Positions 16,108 through 25,675 of a DNA stretch of 64,000 nucleotides are shown in pieces. The stretch covers positions 124,001-188,000 of the forward strand of contig DBYY01000009.1 in NCBI GenBank assembly GCA_002311025.1, given 5' to 3'. A program made the position numbers and the translations under genes. This DNA comes from Candidatus Proelusimicrobium tauri (lineage in GTDB: Bacteria; Elusimicrobiota; Elusimicrobia; Elusimicrobiales; Elusimicrobiaceae). The notes beneath the pieces were generated by a model. The model saw nothing but the letters and a program-made list of their open reading frames with translations. It did no database searches and had not been told where the DNA came from. How positions within the stretch are numbered: the first letter of the stretch is position 1; every line of letters starts with the position of its first letter.

Positions 16108-18315
16108 TTACAACTTTGCTATTCTTCTAGTTATTGCTTTCTTTTGGAAGCATTCCACAGTGTCGCCGGGTTGAGTCTTTTTAAAACCTTCTACCAAGAC
16201 ACCGCATTCATAACCTTTTTCAACTTCTTTGACATCATCTTTAAAGCGTTTTAAGCCGGAGATTTTACCTTTATAGAGAATCTCTCCTGCGCGTAAAATA
16301 CGGACTTCATAATTGCGCACGAGTTTGCCTTCATCCACATAACAACCGGCAACAAAACCGCTGCTTAGATCAAAGACTTGGCGCACGGTTGCTTTACCGA
16401 CTGTTTCTTCAATAATATCAGGTTCAAGTAAACCTTCCATAGCGGCACGCAAATCTTCCAAAAGTTCAAAGATAATATTATAAGTGCGTATTTCAATACC
16501 TTCTCTTTGGGCTTCTTCTTGGGTGGCTTCATCGGTATCAACATTGAACGCAATTATAACGGCATTACTTGCTTTAGCAAGAAGCAAATCAGACTCATTA
16601 ACATTACCCGCAGCAGAGTGAATAATTTTTACTTCCACTTCTTCTGTCGGAGTTCTTAAAATAGCGTCTTTAATTGCTTCAATAGAACCTTGCACGTCTG
16701 CTTTAAGAATAATTGCCAACTCTTTAACTTTATCACTCTTAATGTTAGTAAGAGAAACATGCTTTTGGTGGGCAATTCTTTCTTCTTTATGGGCAAGTTT
16801 TCTTTTTTCGGCAATATGTTTTGCCTCTTTTTCGCTTTGGGCGATAACAAGCGTATCACCTACGGAGGGCGGCTCGCCGTTAATACCTAAAATTTCCGCC
16901 GGAACGGAAGGTCCTATTGAAGGCAAGCGTTTGCCGTGCTCATCAATTAAAGCGCGGATTTTACCGTAAGTTGTGCCGACAATAAACGGATCGCCCACGT
17001 GAATTGTACCTTTTTGCACCAAAACTGTAGCAACGACACCGCGTTTATTATCTCTCTTACTTTCCAAAATAACACCGACACCGCTTCTGTTAGGATTTGC
17101 TTTCAGTTCCATCATTTCGGCTTGTAAAGCAATCATTTCAAGCAGTTTATCAATGTTAATTCTCTTCTTTGCGGAAATTTCTACAAAAATTGTATCGCCT
17201 TGCCACTCTTCCGGAACAAGTCCGCGTGAAGCCAAATCCTGTTTAATTTTATCGGGATTTGCGCCCGGTAAATCAATTTTATTTACCGCAACAATAATAG
17301 GTGCGCCCGCGCTTTTTGCGTGGTTCATGGCCTCAATGGTCTGTGGCATAATGCCGTCAGTTGCGGAAACAACTAATACGACAATATCCGTTGCTTGAGC
17401 ACCGCGCGCACGCATAGCGGTGAAAGCCTCGTGCCCCGGAGTATCCAAGAAGGAAATATAACCTTTTGGGGTTTTAACTCTGTAAGCACCGATATGCTGA
17501 GTAATAGCACCAAACTCGCCAGCAACAACATTTGAGTGGCGTATTGCGTCAAGCAAACTTGTCTTACCGTGGTCAACGTGGCCCATAATTGTAACAACAG
17601 GCGCTCTGGGTTGTAAATCTTTCGGATCGTCTTCTTCTTGTACTTGGCTAACAAGTTCCTCATGGGCAAATTCGCTAATCATTTCGGTTTTAAAACCGCA
17701 CTCGGAAGCAACAAGTTCAATCATATCTGTTTCAAGACGCTGATTGATCGTCGCAAAAATACCCATACCCATAAGTTTTTTAATGAAATCATTTATCTTG
17801 ATATCCATTTTCTCGGCAAGTTCTTTAATAGTGGGCTGGCCGAGAATTTTGATAACCTTTTGCTGGGGTTCTGCCGTTTTTTGTTCTTGTTTGACTTCCG
17901 TTTTCTTAGGTTCCTCTTTTGTAACGGGAACATTGTGTTTTGGCTGATTATTTACAAAATTATTTTGAACGGGAGCCGGTTTTACTTCCGCTTTTGGATG
18001 AACTTTAACTTCCGGTTGTTTGGGTTCAACTTTAGCAGTCTCTACCGGTTTTACTTCCGGCTTTGGTTCTGCTTTAGGTTTAACTTCCTTAACAACTTTA
18101 GTTTCTACTTCTTCTACTTTTATTTCCGGCTTTGCGGACTTGCTTGTTTTGGCAACTGTTTTCTTAACTGTCTTTTTAGTAGTAGTTTTTTTAGTTGCCG
18201 TTTTTTTAGCGGTTGTCTTTTTTGCCGTTGTTGTCTTTTTTGTAGCAGAAGTTTTGCGTGTGGCAGTTTTCTTTTTAGGTTCTTCTTCCTTATTTATTTT
18301 CTTGGTTGTTGTCAT
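16108..18315 (-). CDS. infB: Translation initiation factor IF-2
   Basis: 735 residues from the ATG at 18315, which has GGAGG at 6-nt spacing; an in-frame ATG at 18330 lacks one. IF-2 is the GTPase that brings initiator tRNA to the 30S subunit. Residues 1-150 are a Lys/Thr/Ala-rich then Pro/Glu/Val-rich low-complexity tail, and an IF2_N domain occupies about 155-205. The G domain has GHVDHGKT (245-252), DTPGHEAF and NKIDLP, and domains II-IV follow. It overlaps the nusA end by 26 bp, completing the rimP-nusA-infB operon. Confidence 0.97.
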   Translation of the reverse strand: MTTTKKINKEEEPKKKTATRKTSATKKTTTAKKTTAKKTATKKTTTKKTVKKTVAKTSKSAKPEIKVEEVETKVVKEVKPKAEPKPEVKPVETAKVEPKQPEVKVHPKAEVKPAPVQNNFVNNQPKHNVPVTKEEPKKTEVKQEQKTAEPQQKVIKILGQPTIKELAEKMDIKINDFIKKLMGMGIFATINQRLETDMIELVASECGFKTEMISEFAHEELVSQVQEEDDPKDLQPRAPVVTIMGHVDHGKTSLLDAIRHSNVVAGEFGAITQHIGAYRVKTPKGYISFLDTPGHEAFTAMRARGAQATDIVVLVVSATDGIMPQTIEAMNHAKSAGAPIIVAVNKIDLPGANPDKIKQDLASRGLVPEEWQGDTIFVEISAKKRINIDKLLEMIALQAEMMELKANPNRSGVGVILESKRDNKRGVVATVLVQKGTIHVGDPFIVGTTYGKIRALIDEHGKRLPSIGPSVPAEILGINGEPPSVGDTLVIAQSEKEAKHIAEKRKLAHKEERIAHQKHVSLTNIKSDKVKELAIILKADVQGSIEAIKDAILRTPTEEVEVKIIHSAAGNVNESDLLLAKASNAVIIAFNVDTDEATQEEAQREGIEIRTYNIIFELLEDLRAAMEGLLEPDIIEETVGKATVRQVFDLSSGFVAGCYVDEGKLVRNYEVRILRAGEILYKGKISGLKRFKDDVKEVEKGYECGVLVEGFKKTQPGDTVECFQKKAITRRIAKL

Positions 18316-19657
18316 TTTCTGCCTCCGCATTAGACTCTAAATATTGTTTAGCGCCGTCAATAATCTTCTGGGCGGTTTTTTCACCTACGCCCTGTAAAGT
18401 TGCCAAATGTTCGGGATTAAGTTTAGCAATTTTTTCTACGGAATCAAAACCCGCTTTAGTTAAAACTTCGGCAAGTTTCGGCCCGATACCCGGAACATCT
18501 GCTAAAGCATTTTGAACAAGTTGCGCCGCTTCAGCACCTTCTTGTTTCTTTTGGCTTTCGCTCTTTATTTCAATATCCCAACCGCTTACTTTTGAAGCAA
18601 GATTGACATTTTGCCACTCTCTGCCGATAGCAATTGAAAGTTGATCATCGGGGACAATAACTAAGGCTTTTTTAGCAACGGCATCAACTATACGAACGGA
18701 TAAAACTTTCGCCGGAGATAAAGCATTTGTAATGTTAGTTACGGCATCATCGCTGTAATTGATAAGATCAATTTTCTCGCCGGCAAGTTCACTTGTAACC
18801 GCGCGGATTCTGATACCTCTCATACCTACGCAAGTGCCGATAGGGTCAACATTACTATCATTACTTTTAACAACAACTTTTGCTCTGAAACCGGGATCTC
18901 TGTAAATACCTTTAACTTCAATAACATTATCACTTAATTCGGGAATTTCAACTTTCATAAGTTCCTTTAAGAAATTAGGTGAGGTTCTTGAAAGGATAAT
19001 GTAAGGCCCTCTTTGTCCTTTATCAAGTTTTAAAGCGGCTGATTTATAGCGGTTCAAAACGGAATCGGGTTTAATAGAAGGTAAATCAGCGGGAGATAAA
19101 ACCTTTTCAATAATGGCTTTAACTCTACTTCCGTGGGTAAAATGTTCTTTTCTGATTTGTTCGCAGTAAGGCAAAAGGGCTTCGGCTTTGCCTAAATCAA
19201 CAACGATATCTCTATCGGAAAATCTGCGTACAAGGCCGGTGACGACTTCGCCTTCTCTGGGTTTGAATTCTTTATAAAGATTATCTCTTTCAATACCGCG
19301 GATTTTTTGAATAAGTACTTGTTTTGCAATTTGTGCAGCAATTCTTGAAAAATCACCGACTTCCACAACCTTTATAACATCCTTACCGATTTTGGCTTTA
19401 GCATCAATATTTTTTGCATCGGCTAAACTGATTTCAATTTCGGGGTTGCTTACTTCTTCAACTACGGCTAAAGTTTGATAGGCTTCAATAGCACCTTTTT
19501 CCAAGTCAATATGGGCGGAAAGAAGAGCATTTCTGCCTAAATTCTTTCTTAAAGCGGAAATTAAGGCATCTTCAATAGTTTTTAGGGTATCTTCCCTGCT
19601 GATATTTTTTTCCCTTTCTAAACTCTCTAGGGCAAAAATTAAGTCTTTGTTTTGCAT
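18290..19657 (-). CDS. nusA: Transcription termination/antitermination factor NusA
   Basis: 455 residues. The N-terminal RNA-polymerase-binding domain (about 1-125) is followed by an S1 domain (VVTGLVRRFSDRDIVVDLG), two KH domains, and a C-terminal helix-hairpin-helix region (VPGIGPKLAEVLTKAGF and LQGVGEKTAQKI, about 385-440). NusA controls RNA polymerase pausing, intrinsic termination and antitermination. It is the middle gene of rimP-nusA-infB and starts 14 bp after rimP. NusA may act on the hairpin in its own operon leader (20149-20172); that is inference. Confidence 0.97.
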   Translation of the reverse strand: MQNKDLIFALESLEREKNISREDTLKTIEDALISALRKNLGRNALLSAHIDLEKGAIEAYQTLAVVEEVSNPEIEISLADAKNIDAKAKIGKDVIKVVEVGDFSRIAAQIAKQVLIQKIRGIERDNLYKEFKPREGEVVTGLVRRFSDRDIVVDLGKAEALLPYCEQIRKEHFTHGSRVKAIIEKVLSPADLPSIKPDSVLNRYKSAALKLDKGQRGPYIILSRTSPNFLKELMKVEIPELSDNVIEVKGIYRDPGFRAKVVVKSNDSNVDPIGTCVGMRGIRIRAVTSELAGEKIDLINYSDDAVTNITNALSPAKVLSVRIVDAVAKKALVIVPDDQLSIAIGREWQNVNLASKVSGWDIEIKSESQKKQEGAEAAQLVQNALADVPGIGPKLAEVLTKAGFDSVEKIAKLNPEHLATLQGVGEKTAQKIIDGAKQYLESNAEAENDNNQENK

Positions 19658-19671
19658 ATTATTAGTTCTCC

Positions 19672-20127
19672 TTAAAACTCAACCACAGGGTCAAGATTTG
19701 CTTTTTTAATATCTTCATAATTGAAGTTAAATCTGGTTGTCCCGTCAAAAAGGACAATTTTTTTATCATCTGCTTCTTCAATAATACCGGTAAAAGTGGC
19801 TCTGTTTTCTATTGCTTGTTTGGTAAAAATTCTTGCCCTTTCGCCGATAAATTTTTTAAAGTGGGCGGGTTTCTTTAAAACGCGCTTAATACCCGGTGAG
19901 GAAACTTCCAGAATATAAGCACCGTCAAGTAAATTTTCCATAGTGATTATGGAATCTATTTTATCTGTCAAAATCTCGCAATCGCCGAGGTTTACGCCCC
20001 CTTCCTTATCCACAAAAAACTGTAATAATTTTTTTGAACCGTGCGCCTGAATAATTAAATCCACAAGTTCATACCCTTGTTTTTCAAGGGCCGCACCTAT
20101 AATTTCTTCCATTTGATTTTTATTCAT
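19672..20127 (-). CDS. rimP: Ribosome maturation factor RimP
   Basis: About 151 residues from the ATG at 20127, the usual RimP size. The conserved LLQFFVDKEGGVNLGDCE and YILEVSSPGIKR motifs are present. RimP is needed for 30S subunit assembly. The frame is open to 20223, but the added 32 residues are unlike RimP. They also overlap the promoter at 20194-20223 and a leader hairpin, so 20127 is the start. An AAGGCGG sequence precedes it. Confidence 0.95.
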   Translation of the reverse strand: MNKNQMEEIIGAALEKQGYELVDLIIQAHGSKKLLQFFVDKEGGVNLGDCEILTDKIDSIITMENLLDGAYILEVSSPGIKRVLKKPAHFKKFIGERARIFTKQAIENRATFTGIIEEADDKKIVLFDGTTRFNFNYEDIKKANLDPVVEF

Positions 20128-20148
20128 AAATACCGCCTTCAAAACAAA

Positions 20149-20172
20149 AGCGACTTGTTTCCAAGTCGCTTG
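20149..20172 (-). promoter_or_regulatory. Terminator-like hairpin in the rimP-nusA-infB leader
   Basis: On the minus strand a 10-bp stem, AAGCGACTTG / CAAGTCGCTT, closes a GAAA loop and is followed by TTGTTTTG. It lies between the predicted transcription start (about 20187) and the rimP ATG, so it is a leader attenuator or stabilising element rather than the end of the upstream gene. Confidence 0.6.
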
Positions 20173-20193
20173 AGCATTAATTAAGATACTTTT

Positions 20194-20223
20194 ATTATAG
20201 CATAAAAATATTCGGTAAGGCAA
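20194..20223 (-). promoter_or_regulatory. rimP-nusA-infB promoter
   Basis: TTGCCT (20223-20218), an 18-nt spacer and a consensus TATAAT (20199-20194) preceded by TGC, an extended -10. The -35 lies just past the stop codon of the upstream helicase gene. Confidence 0.75.
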
Positions 20224-20224
20224 A

Positions 20225-22999
20225 TTACATCCAACGGCTTACCTGTTTGCTGGTCTTATTTATAGAACTAAACGCTTTATCACGTGCTTGAAGAAGCAGT
20301 TTGCGCCCTCTTATCGTTCTGGTGTAAATAATATTACAAGGACCGATTTCGTCTTCCCAAAATTCTTTTAAAAGTTCTACGGTTCTTTTACTTTTGGCAA
20401 AAACTGAAGGCACCGCATGAAAATCAATTTGTTTAAAATTACCAAAAAAGTTCTTGCGGGTTATAATATAGCGTGGGTTTTCAATAGGATCCAAAAATTC
20501 TTTTAGCGCATTTATTAAAATTTTATTTCCTTCCGGTGAGAGATTATCAAAACTGATAAATGTATCATTATACTGCCCTATTGCGCTATAAGTTTCTATA
20601 TGCACTTGTTCTGGCAAAATTTTTATCAACTTTTGCCTATGCATAACTTTTAGAAAAACCAAAGAAATCTGCCTTAAAATTTTTTCCACAGAACCTGTTT
20701 TAATAACAAGTATAGTCGGTTTAAGCATAAACCCCGCAAAAACTATAAAGGCTATAATAGCAACCGCCAAAACATTATTTCTTAATGCTTGCACTAGAAT
20801 CGGAGATAGTATTGCTAGAGCCAAAAACAGTCTGTAATAATAGCCACCCATATAATTTAAAGAGGCTTTTGTCGCGGGAGTATCTATTCCCGTTTTCAAT
20901 TTAGGCGCACTTGTTCTGCCCATTAGGGCTTCCTGCCAAGAAAGCGAGGTTTCTTCCCTTGTATGCGCAAGGCAGGTTTTTGTTATATTTTCAAAATCTT
21001 TCTCTGTTAAAGGAATATATATACGGGAGTCTAATCTGGAAAAAACTCTTGATAGTTTATTACTTATTATATAAGGTTTTTCAAGAGAGGGTGCTTCGAA
21101 TCCTTCAAAACGTTTTTCAATTCTAATAAAGTCATGGGCAAGAAGTCTTGGGGTTACGGCTTGCTCTTGCTCTTTAAGCGTGCTTGGCATAACTTGTTGA
21201 ATGACTGCCCAATCACTTAATATTTTTATTGTTCCAAGATGCCAAATGTGCGAAATTTTATTTGGATTATCTTTAACAACTCTTAAAGCGCGCCCGCGCA
21301 TCTGGTTAGAAAGCATATAAGAACTAACCGTGCTTGATAAAATGAGCGAGTTTATACACGGCGCATCCCAACCCTCGCCAAGCAAGGCCTGCGTGCCGAT
21401 AATTATATTTATATCACCTTGACTAAATAAATCGGTAATAAGTTGCACAATTTGACTTTTAATTTTTTCTTTAGGTGTAATGCTTAAATATCTTTCATCT
21501 TGAGCAAGAATTTTTAGGGAAATATTCTCTTCTGTGATATTTTTTTGTTTTATTAAGTTTAAAAATTTCTCTTTAATTTGCACCGGTATAAAAATAAGTG
21601 TGCCGGTTAAAACCGCGAGTTTAAAAGGTTCTTTTTTCTCTTTCAAAATTTTAAAAATAGGCACAACACCTAAACAAATTTCTTCTGTATTTAAAGTGTT
21701 TTTGCGGATATAATCAGATAAAATTACCATCCTTAATTCTTCTTTTAAATTCTTATATTCAACTGAAACAATTTGTTCAATAGAATCAAGTTTACCCACA
21801 CTTGAAGAAAGCATTTTTTGAATTCTTGGGTGATTATAAAGGCATAATTTTTTTCTATAAGTTAAACCTAAGTGTATGGCTTTGTTTTTTAATTCCGTAA
21901 TTTCTTCACTGCAAGAAGTAAAAATATCTTCCCCGATGAAAAGTTCATTTAACAAAAACTCCGCTGCTTTATTATCAAAAGGCGGAATATTTTCTTCCCC
22001 CATGTCAAAAGCATTTAATATCTTTTTGGGTATATTTAAACCTTTATATTTTAAAAAGGAAAATAAAGCCAAACAAAAACTTGTTCTTTCAAATAAAAAC
22101 TCAAAATTAGGTTTTTCGGCAGTAATTTGCGGCAATTCCGAAAGTTTTTGCGACAAAGTGGGATGATTTAAAAACAGTTCAACAAATTTATCTACTTTCT
22201 CGCTATATTCTTTCAAAGTGGCATCTTCATAATTTCTTAATCTTGAAAAGCATAGCAAATCTTGATGCGGACACAATGTTTTATTTTTTACAAGTTCGGC
22301 AATAGAAATTAAATCATCAATCGGACCGCAAAGGTTTTCATATCTTTGCCACTCAGGTTGGTCAACATCATAAGGGGGCGTGCCTGTTAGGGAAAGGGTA
22401 TGTTGGGCCCCTAAATTTTTTATAAGATAATTTAACGCTTTCCACCATTCTTTTCTTAAATGGTGAGCTTCGTCAAAACATAATAAAGATACATTTTGTG
22501 TTTTTAATTTTTCAATAATTTGTGTGGCTTTAGTTAAAGAAAATTTTTCTATTTTCCTTTCTTTATCTTCTAAAATTTCTTCGGAAGTTTCTTCCTTGTT
22601 TTCTTGCGGATTTTCCTCTTCGGAATTTCCTTCTTGGAGTGGGGTAATGTCTTCTTCTTTTTGCCCTTTAAAGGCAGCAAGCAAACCTTGATAAGTGGTA
22701 ATAGTAATTAAGCGCGGCTCATTAATATCCATAGAGATATATTCATCAATCTCTTCGGGATTATCGGTAAAATCTAAAAGAAGGCGACTTCTCCATTGCG
22801 CTTTAATAGTTAAAGTAGGCGCAAAAATCAAAGTAGGTTTTTTTATTCTGGAAATAACTTCTAAACCAAGAGTTGTTTTACCGGCACCGGGAGCCGCAAC
22901 AAGGTGCAGTTTATTATCGTCTAAATGCCTTTGCAAATTATCTAACACCCTTTTTTGATAAGGGCGCCAAGTGCCTTTAAATTTTATTTTATCAAACAT
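20225..22999 (-). CDS. SF2 DEAD/DEAH-family helicase with C-terminal membrane hairpin
   Basis: About 924 residues from the ATG at 22999 (a TTG at 23026 is possible; numbering here is from that TTG). Motif I AAPGAGKT (44-51), DEAH (185-188), motif III SLTGTPP (212-218), motif V TQALLGEGWDAP (545-556) and motif VI QMRGRALR (575-582) define a helicase or translocase. A charged Glu/Gln insertion (about 122-160) interrupts lobe 1. Residues 731-748 and 751-768 look like two membrane helices, followed by a conserved-looking 130-residue domain. The function is unknown; DNA repair or defence are guesses. It lies alone between an outer-membrane protein gene and rimP. Confidence 0.8.
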   Translation of the reverse strand: MFDKIKFKGTWRPYQKRVLDNLQRHLDDNKLHLVAAPGAGKTTLGLEVISRIKKPTLIFAPTLTIKAQWRSRLLLDFTDNPEEIDEYISMDINEPRLITITTYQGLLAAFKGQKEEDITPLQEGNSEEENPQENKEETSEEILEDKERKIEKFSLTKATQIIEKLKTQNVSLLCFDEAHHLRKEWWKALNYLIKNLGAQHTLSLTGTPPYDVDQPEWQRYENLCGPIDDLISIAELVKNKTLCPHQDLLCFSRLRNYEDATLKEYSEKVDKFVELFLNHPTLSQKLSELPQITAEKPNFEFLFERTSFCLALFSFLKYKGLNIPKKILNAFDMGEENIPPFDNKAAEFLLNELFIGEDIFTSCSEEITELKNKAIHLGLTYRKKLCLYNHPRIQKMLSSSVGKLDSIEQIVSVEYKNLKEELRMVILSDYIRKNTLNTEEICLGVVPIFKILKEKKEPFKLAVLTGTLIFIPVQIKEKFLNLIKQKNITEENISLKILAQDERYLSITPKEKIKSQIVQLITDLFSQGDINIIIGTQALLGEGWDAPCINSLILSSTVSSYMLSNQMRGRALRVVKDNPNKISHIWHLGTIKILSDWAVIQQVMPSTLKEQEQAVTPRLLAHDFIRIEKRFEGFEAPSLEKPYIISNKLSRVFSRLDSRIYIPLTEKDFENITKTCLAHTREETSLSWQEALMGRTSAPKLKTGIDTPATKASLNYMGGYYYRLFLALAILSPILVQALRNNVLAVAIIAFIVFAGFMLKPTILVIKTGSVEKILRQISLVFLKVMHRQKLIKILPEQVHIETYSAIGQYNDTFISFDNLSPEGNKILINALKEFLDPIENPRYIITRKNFFGNFKQIDFHAVPSVFAKSKRTVELLKEFWEDEIGPCNIIYTRTIRGRKLLLQARDKAFSSINKTSKQVSRWM

Positions 23000-23063
23000 T
23001 TTGCCCGTTGTTATAACTTTAAGCAAATTTACTTAAAGATAGAACTTTTTAAGCAATTAGTGT

Positions 23064-23906
23064 TTAGAAAGTAATACCAACTCTTACACCGGCTTCTTTG
23101 GTTACGTTGAAAGGTTCTATAAATGTCATGTAGCCATACCCCATACCGGGAATATAAACAAGGACATCAGTTTCTTCGGAATTTTGTATTTTCCACATAC
23201 GATAATAGGGTTCAACAAAAAAGCCAAAGGATTTTGCTAAAGTTTTTTCTAATTTAATTCCGCCTCTTAAGCCATAACCTTGTTTTTGTTGGTTTATAAC
23301 ATAATGACCTTCTAATACGCCGGATTTTTGTTCACCGACTAAGAACCAATCGAATTCACCGGTTAAGGTAAACATCCAACCGGAACCCATATTGGCAGTT
23401 AATCTCGCGCCAAGCGGGACATAGGTATATTTGGAAATACGTCTATATCCACCTTCCGTGTAAGTGTTGTTATATAATCTGCGGTAACCAAGACCGAAAT
23501 AAGGCCATAAGGTCCAAGTATCTGAAAGATCATAGGTCCTGCCTAAAGTTAAACGACCTTCAAAATAATGGTCTTCTTCGCCGTCGGAAGTAACAGGAGT
23601 AACTTCCTCGGTTATATTATTCATTAACCAACCATCGTATTTTGCGTCTCCGGTTACATAGCGCAATTCAAGTGTGGCAAAAGAAGGATCTTCCGGTGTA
23701 AGATCTCCGGATAAAATACTTCTGCCGACCCATTCAAAAGAAGCCCCCATTTTAGTACTTTTGATTGAAATCGGATATTCCATATGTGGCTCTCTGTAAC
23801 TATAATAACCGCTTTCAAAACCAAGATAAAAAGTATTTTTCTTATCTTGGGCAAATGCACTTACACATAAAACTAAAGCAAACAACGCAAAAATAATTTT
23901 TTTCAT
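23064..23906 (-). CDS. Outer-membrane beta-barrel protein
   Basis: 280 residues. A cleavable signal peptide (MKKIIFALFALVLCVSAFAQ, about 1-20) is followed by alternating hydrophobic and polar beta strands rich in Tyr, Trp and Gly, ending in a terminal Phe (VRVGITF) as in proteins assembled by the BAM complex. No enzymatic motif is seen. A porin-like or structural role is possible. The gene has its own promoter overlapping the proS stop, with an AGGAG site before the ATG. Confidence 0.75.
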   Translation of the reverse strand: MKKIIFALFALVLCVSAFAQDKKNTFYLGFESGYYSYREPHMEYPISIKSTKMGASFEWVGRSILSGDLTPEDPSFATLELRYVTGDAKYDGWLMNNITEEVTPVTSDGEEDHYFEGRLTLGRTYDLSDTWTLWPYFGLGYRRLYNNTYTEGGYRRISKYTYVPLGARLTANMGSGWMFTLTGEFDWFLVGEQKSGVLEGHYVINQQKQGYGLRGGIKLEKTLAKSFGFFVEPYYRMWKIQNSEETDVLVYIPGMGYGYMTFIEPFNVTKEAGVRVGITF

Positions 23907-23956
23907 TCAGAAGTTTCTCCTTTTTCCTTTACGTATTACCAAAAACGTGATAATTT

Positions 23957-23985
23957 ATTATATAAGTTATAACCATTTAATTCAA
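23957..23985 (-). promoter_or_regulatory. Promoter of the outer-membrane protein gene
   Basis: TTGAAT (23985-23980), 17-nt spacer and consensus TATAAT (23962-23957) on the minus strand. The -35 overlaps the last codons of proS. Confidence 0.7.
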
Positions 23986-25674
23986 GTATTTTTTTAATTT
24001 TTCTTCAAGTTCACTGATCTGCCAAATTTCATTCGTACCGGTTGCGCGGTTTTTATATTCAATTTTACCTTCGGGCAAAAGTTTTTTACCGACAATTAAG
24101 CGATGCGGTACGCCGATTAAATCGGCATCTTTAAATTTGATACCCGGTCTTTCGTTTCTGTCATCATACAAAACATCAAAACCTTTGGATATTAAATCAG
24201 TATAAAGTTCATCTGCTTTTTGTTTAACTTCCCCTTCTGTATCAAGAGCGATTAATTCAATATCAAAAGGACTAAGCGCGCTTGTCCAAATAGGACCGAA
24301 ATCATCGTGATTTTGCTCAATAGCAGCGGCTAAAACACGGCTCACACCTATACCGTAGCAACCCATAATCATAGGTTTTGATTGTTGGCTCTCATCTAAA
24401 AACTCTGCTTTCATTGCGCTAGAATATTTTGTGCCAAGTTTAAAAATGTGGCCAACTTCAATACCGCGTTTAAAAGTAAAGTTTTGACCGCATTTTGGGC
24501 ATTTATCGCCAAGAGAGGCAAGTTTTAAATCGGCAAAACTTTCTACTTTATAGTCGCGTTCAATATTAACATTTACCAAGTGAGTATCTGCTTTACTTGC
24601 ACCGGCAACACCGTTTAAAATTGTTTTAATATAATTATCGGCAATAATTCTTAAACCCTTATCTTTTAAAGAAACAGGGCCCGCAAAGCCAACAGGAGAA
24701 GATGTAATTTGAGTATATTCTTCTTCGGTGGCTTGGCAAACTTCCTGCGCGTTTAAGAACTTCCTTAATTTGATTTCGTTTAACTCATCTTCGCCGCGCA
24801 TTAAAACAATAACAGGTTTACCGTCTGCTTTATAAACAAGTAATTTAATAAAGTTTTCAGGCGCTATTTTAAGGAAATCGGATACTTCCTTAATAGTTTT
24901 TTTATTTGGTGTGGAAACTTCTTTTAACTCTAAAAGTTCACCGGTTTTTTGTTCGGGCACTGCAATTTCGGTCTTTTCCGTATTTGCGCTATAACCGCAA
25001 GGACAGACGGAAATTTCATCTTCGCCGGTATCAGCAAGAACCATAAACTCGTGGGAAAAATTACCGCCGATTGTGCCGGTATCGGCTTCAACGGGTCTAA
25101 ATTTAAGACCGCATCTTTCAAAAATTCTGATATAAGAATCTTTCATTTTTTGATACCAAGTATTTGCCTGCTCCTCGCTTGCGGCAAAGGAATAGGCATC
25201 TGCCATATAAAATTCTCTTGCGCGCATAACGCCAAAACGCGGGCGGATTTCATCTCTGAATTTTGTGCCAAACTGGTATAAACAAACAGGCAGTTGTTTA
25301 TACGAAGAAACATCTTTTTTAACTAAATCTGTAATAACTTCTTCGGCAGTAGGGGCAATACAAAAATCTGCTTTTTTTCTATCTTTAATACGGAGTAATT
25401 CTCTGCCGTAAAAATCCCATCTCCCGCTTTTTTGCCAAAGTTCGGCCGGTTGTACGATAGGCAGCCACACCTCAAGCGCGCCTTCTTTATTAAATTCTTC
25501 ACGGATAATATTTTCAATTTTTTTTAAAATTTTCATACCAAGCGGCAACCATTCATAAATACCGCTTGCCGTCTTGCGGATAAGACCCGCTCTAATCATA
25601 AATTTAGCGGAAACTATATCAGCATCTTTAGGTGCTTCTTTTAACGTCGGTAAATAATACTGTGTTAATTTCAT
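23977..25674 (-). CDS. proS: Prolyl-tRNA synthetase (bacterial type, with editing domain)
   Basis: 565 residues, the length of the bacterial form with an inserted editing domain (about 225-385). Class II signatures are visible: motif 2 around FRDEIRPRFGVMRAREFYMAD, and motif 3 as GCYGIGVSR. A C-terminal anticodon-binding domain (about 470-565) completes it. The enzyme charges tRNA-Pro. A CPCGY and CPKCG pair of Cys motifs lies around the insertion. It follows ispG with 1 bp spacing, a common arrangement in the rseP-ispG-proS block. Confidence 0.97.
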   Translation of the reverse strand: MKLTQYYLPTLKEAPKDADIVSAKFMIRAGLIRKTASGIYEWLPLGMKILKKIENIIREEFNKEGALEVWLPIVQPAELWQKSGRWDFYGRELLRIKDRKKADFCIAPTAEEVITDLVKKDVSSYKQLPVCLYQFGTKFRDEIRPRFGVMRAREFYMADAYSFAASEEQANTWYQKMKDSYIRIFERCGLKFRPVEADTGTIGGNFSHEFMVLADTGEDEISVCPCGYSANTEKTEIAVPEQKTGELLELKEVSTPNKKTIKEVSDFLKIAPENFIKLLVYKADGKPVIVLMRGEDELNEIKLRKFLNAQEVCQATEEEYTQITSSPVGFAGPVSLKDKGLRIIADNYIKTILNGVAGASKADTHLVNVNIERDYKVESFADLKLASLGDKCPKCGQNFTFKRGIEVGHIFKLGTKYSSAMKAEFLDESQQSKPMIMGCYGIGVSRVLAAAIEQNHDDFGPIWTSALSPFDIELIALDTEGEVKQKADELYTDLISKGFDVLYDDRNERPGIKFKDADLIGVPHRLIVGKKLLPEGKIEYKNRATGTNEIWQISELEEKLKKYLN

Positions 25675-25675
25675 T

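Noticed and set aside
17638..18333. 231-codon plus-strand open frame opposite infB
   Set aside because: Its Phe/Cys-rich composition is the antisense image of the Lys/Glu/Thr-rich IF-2 tail; no start signal or family match.
20128..20223. Longer rimP start at 20223
   Set aside because: The added residues do not look like RimP and overlap the promoter and leader hairpin.
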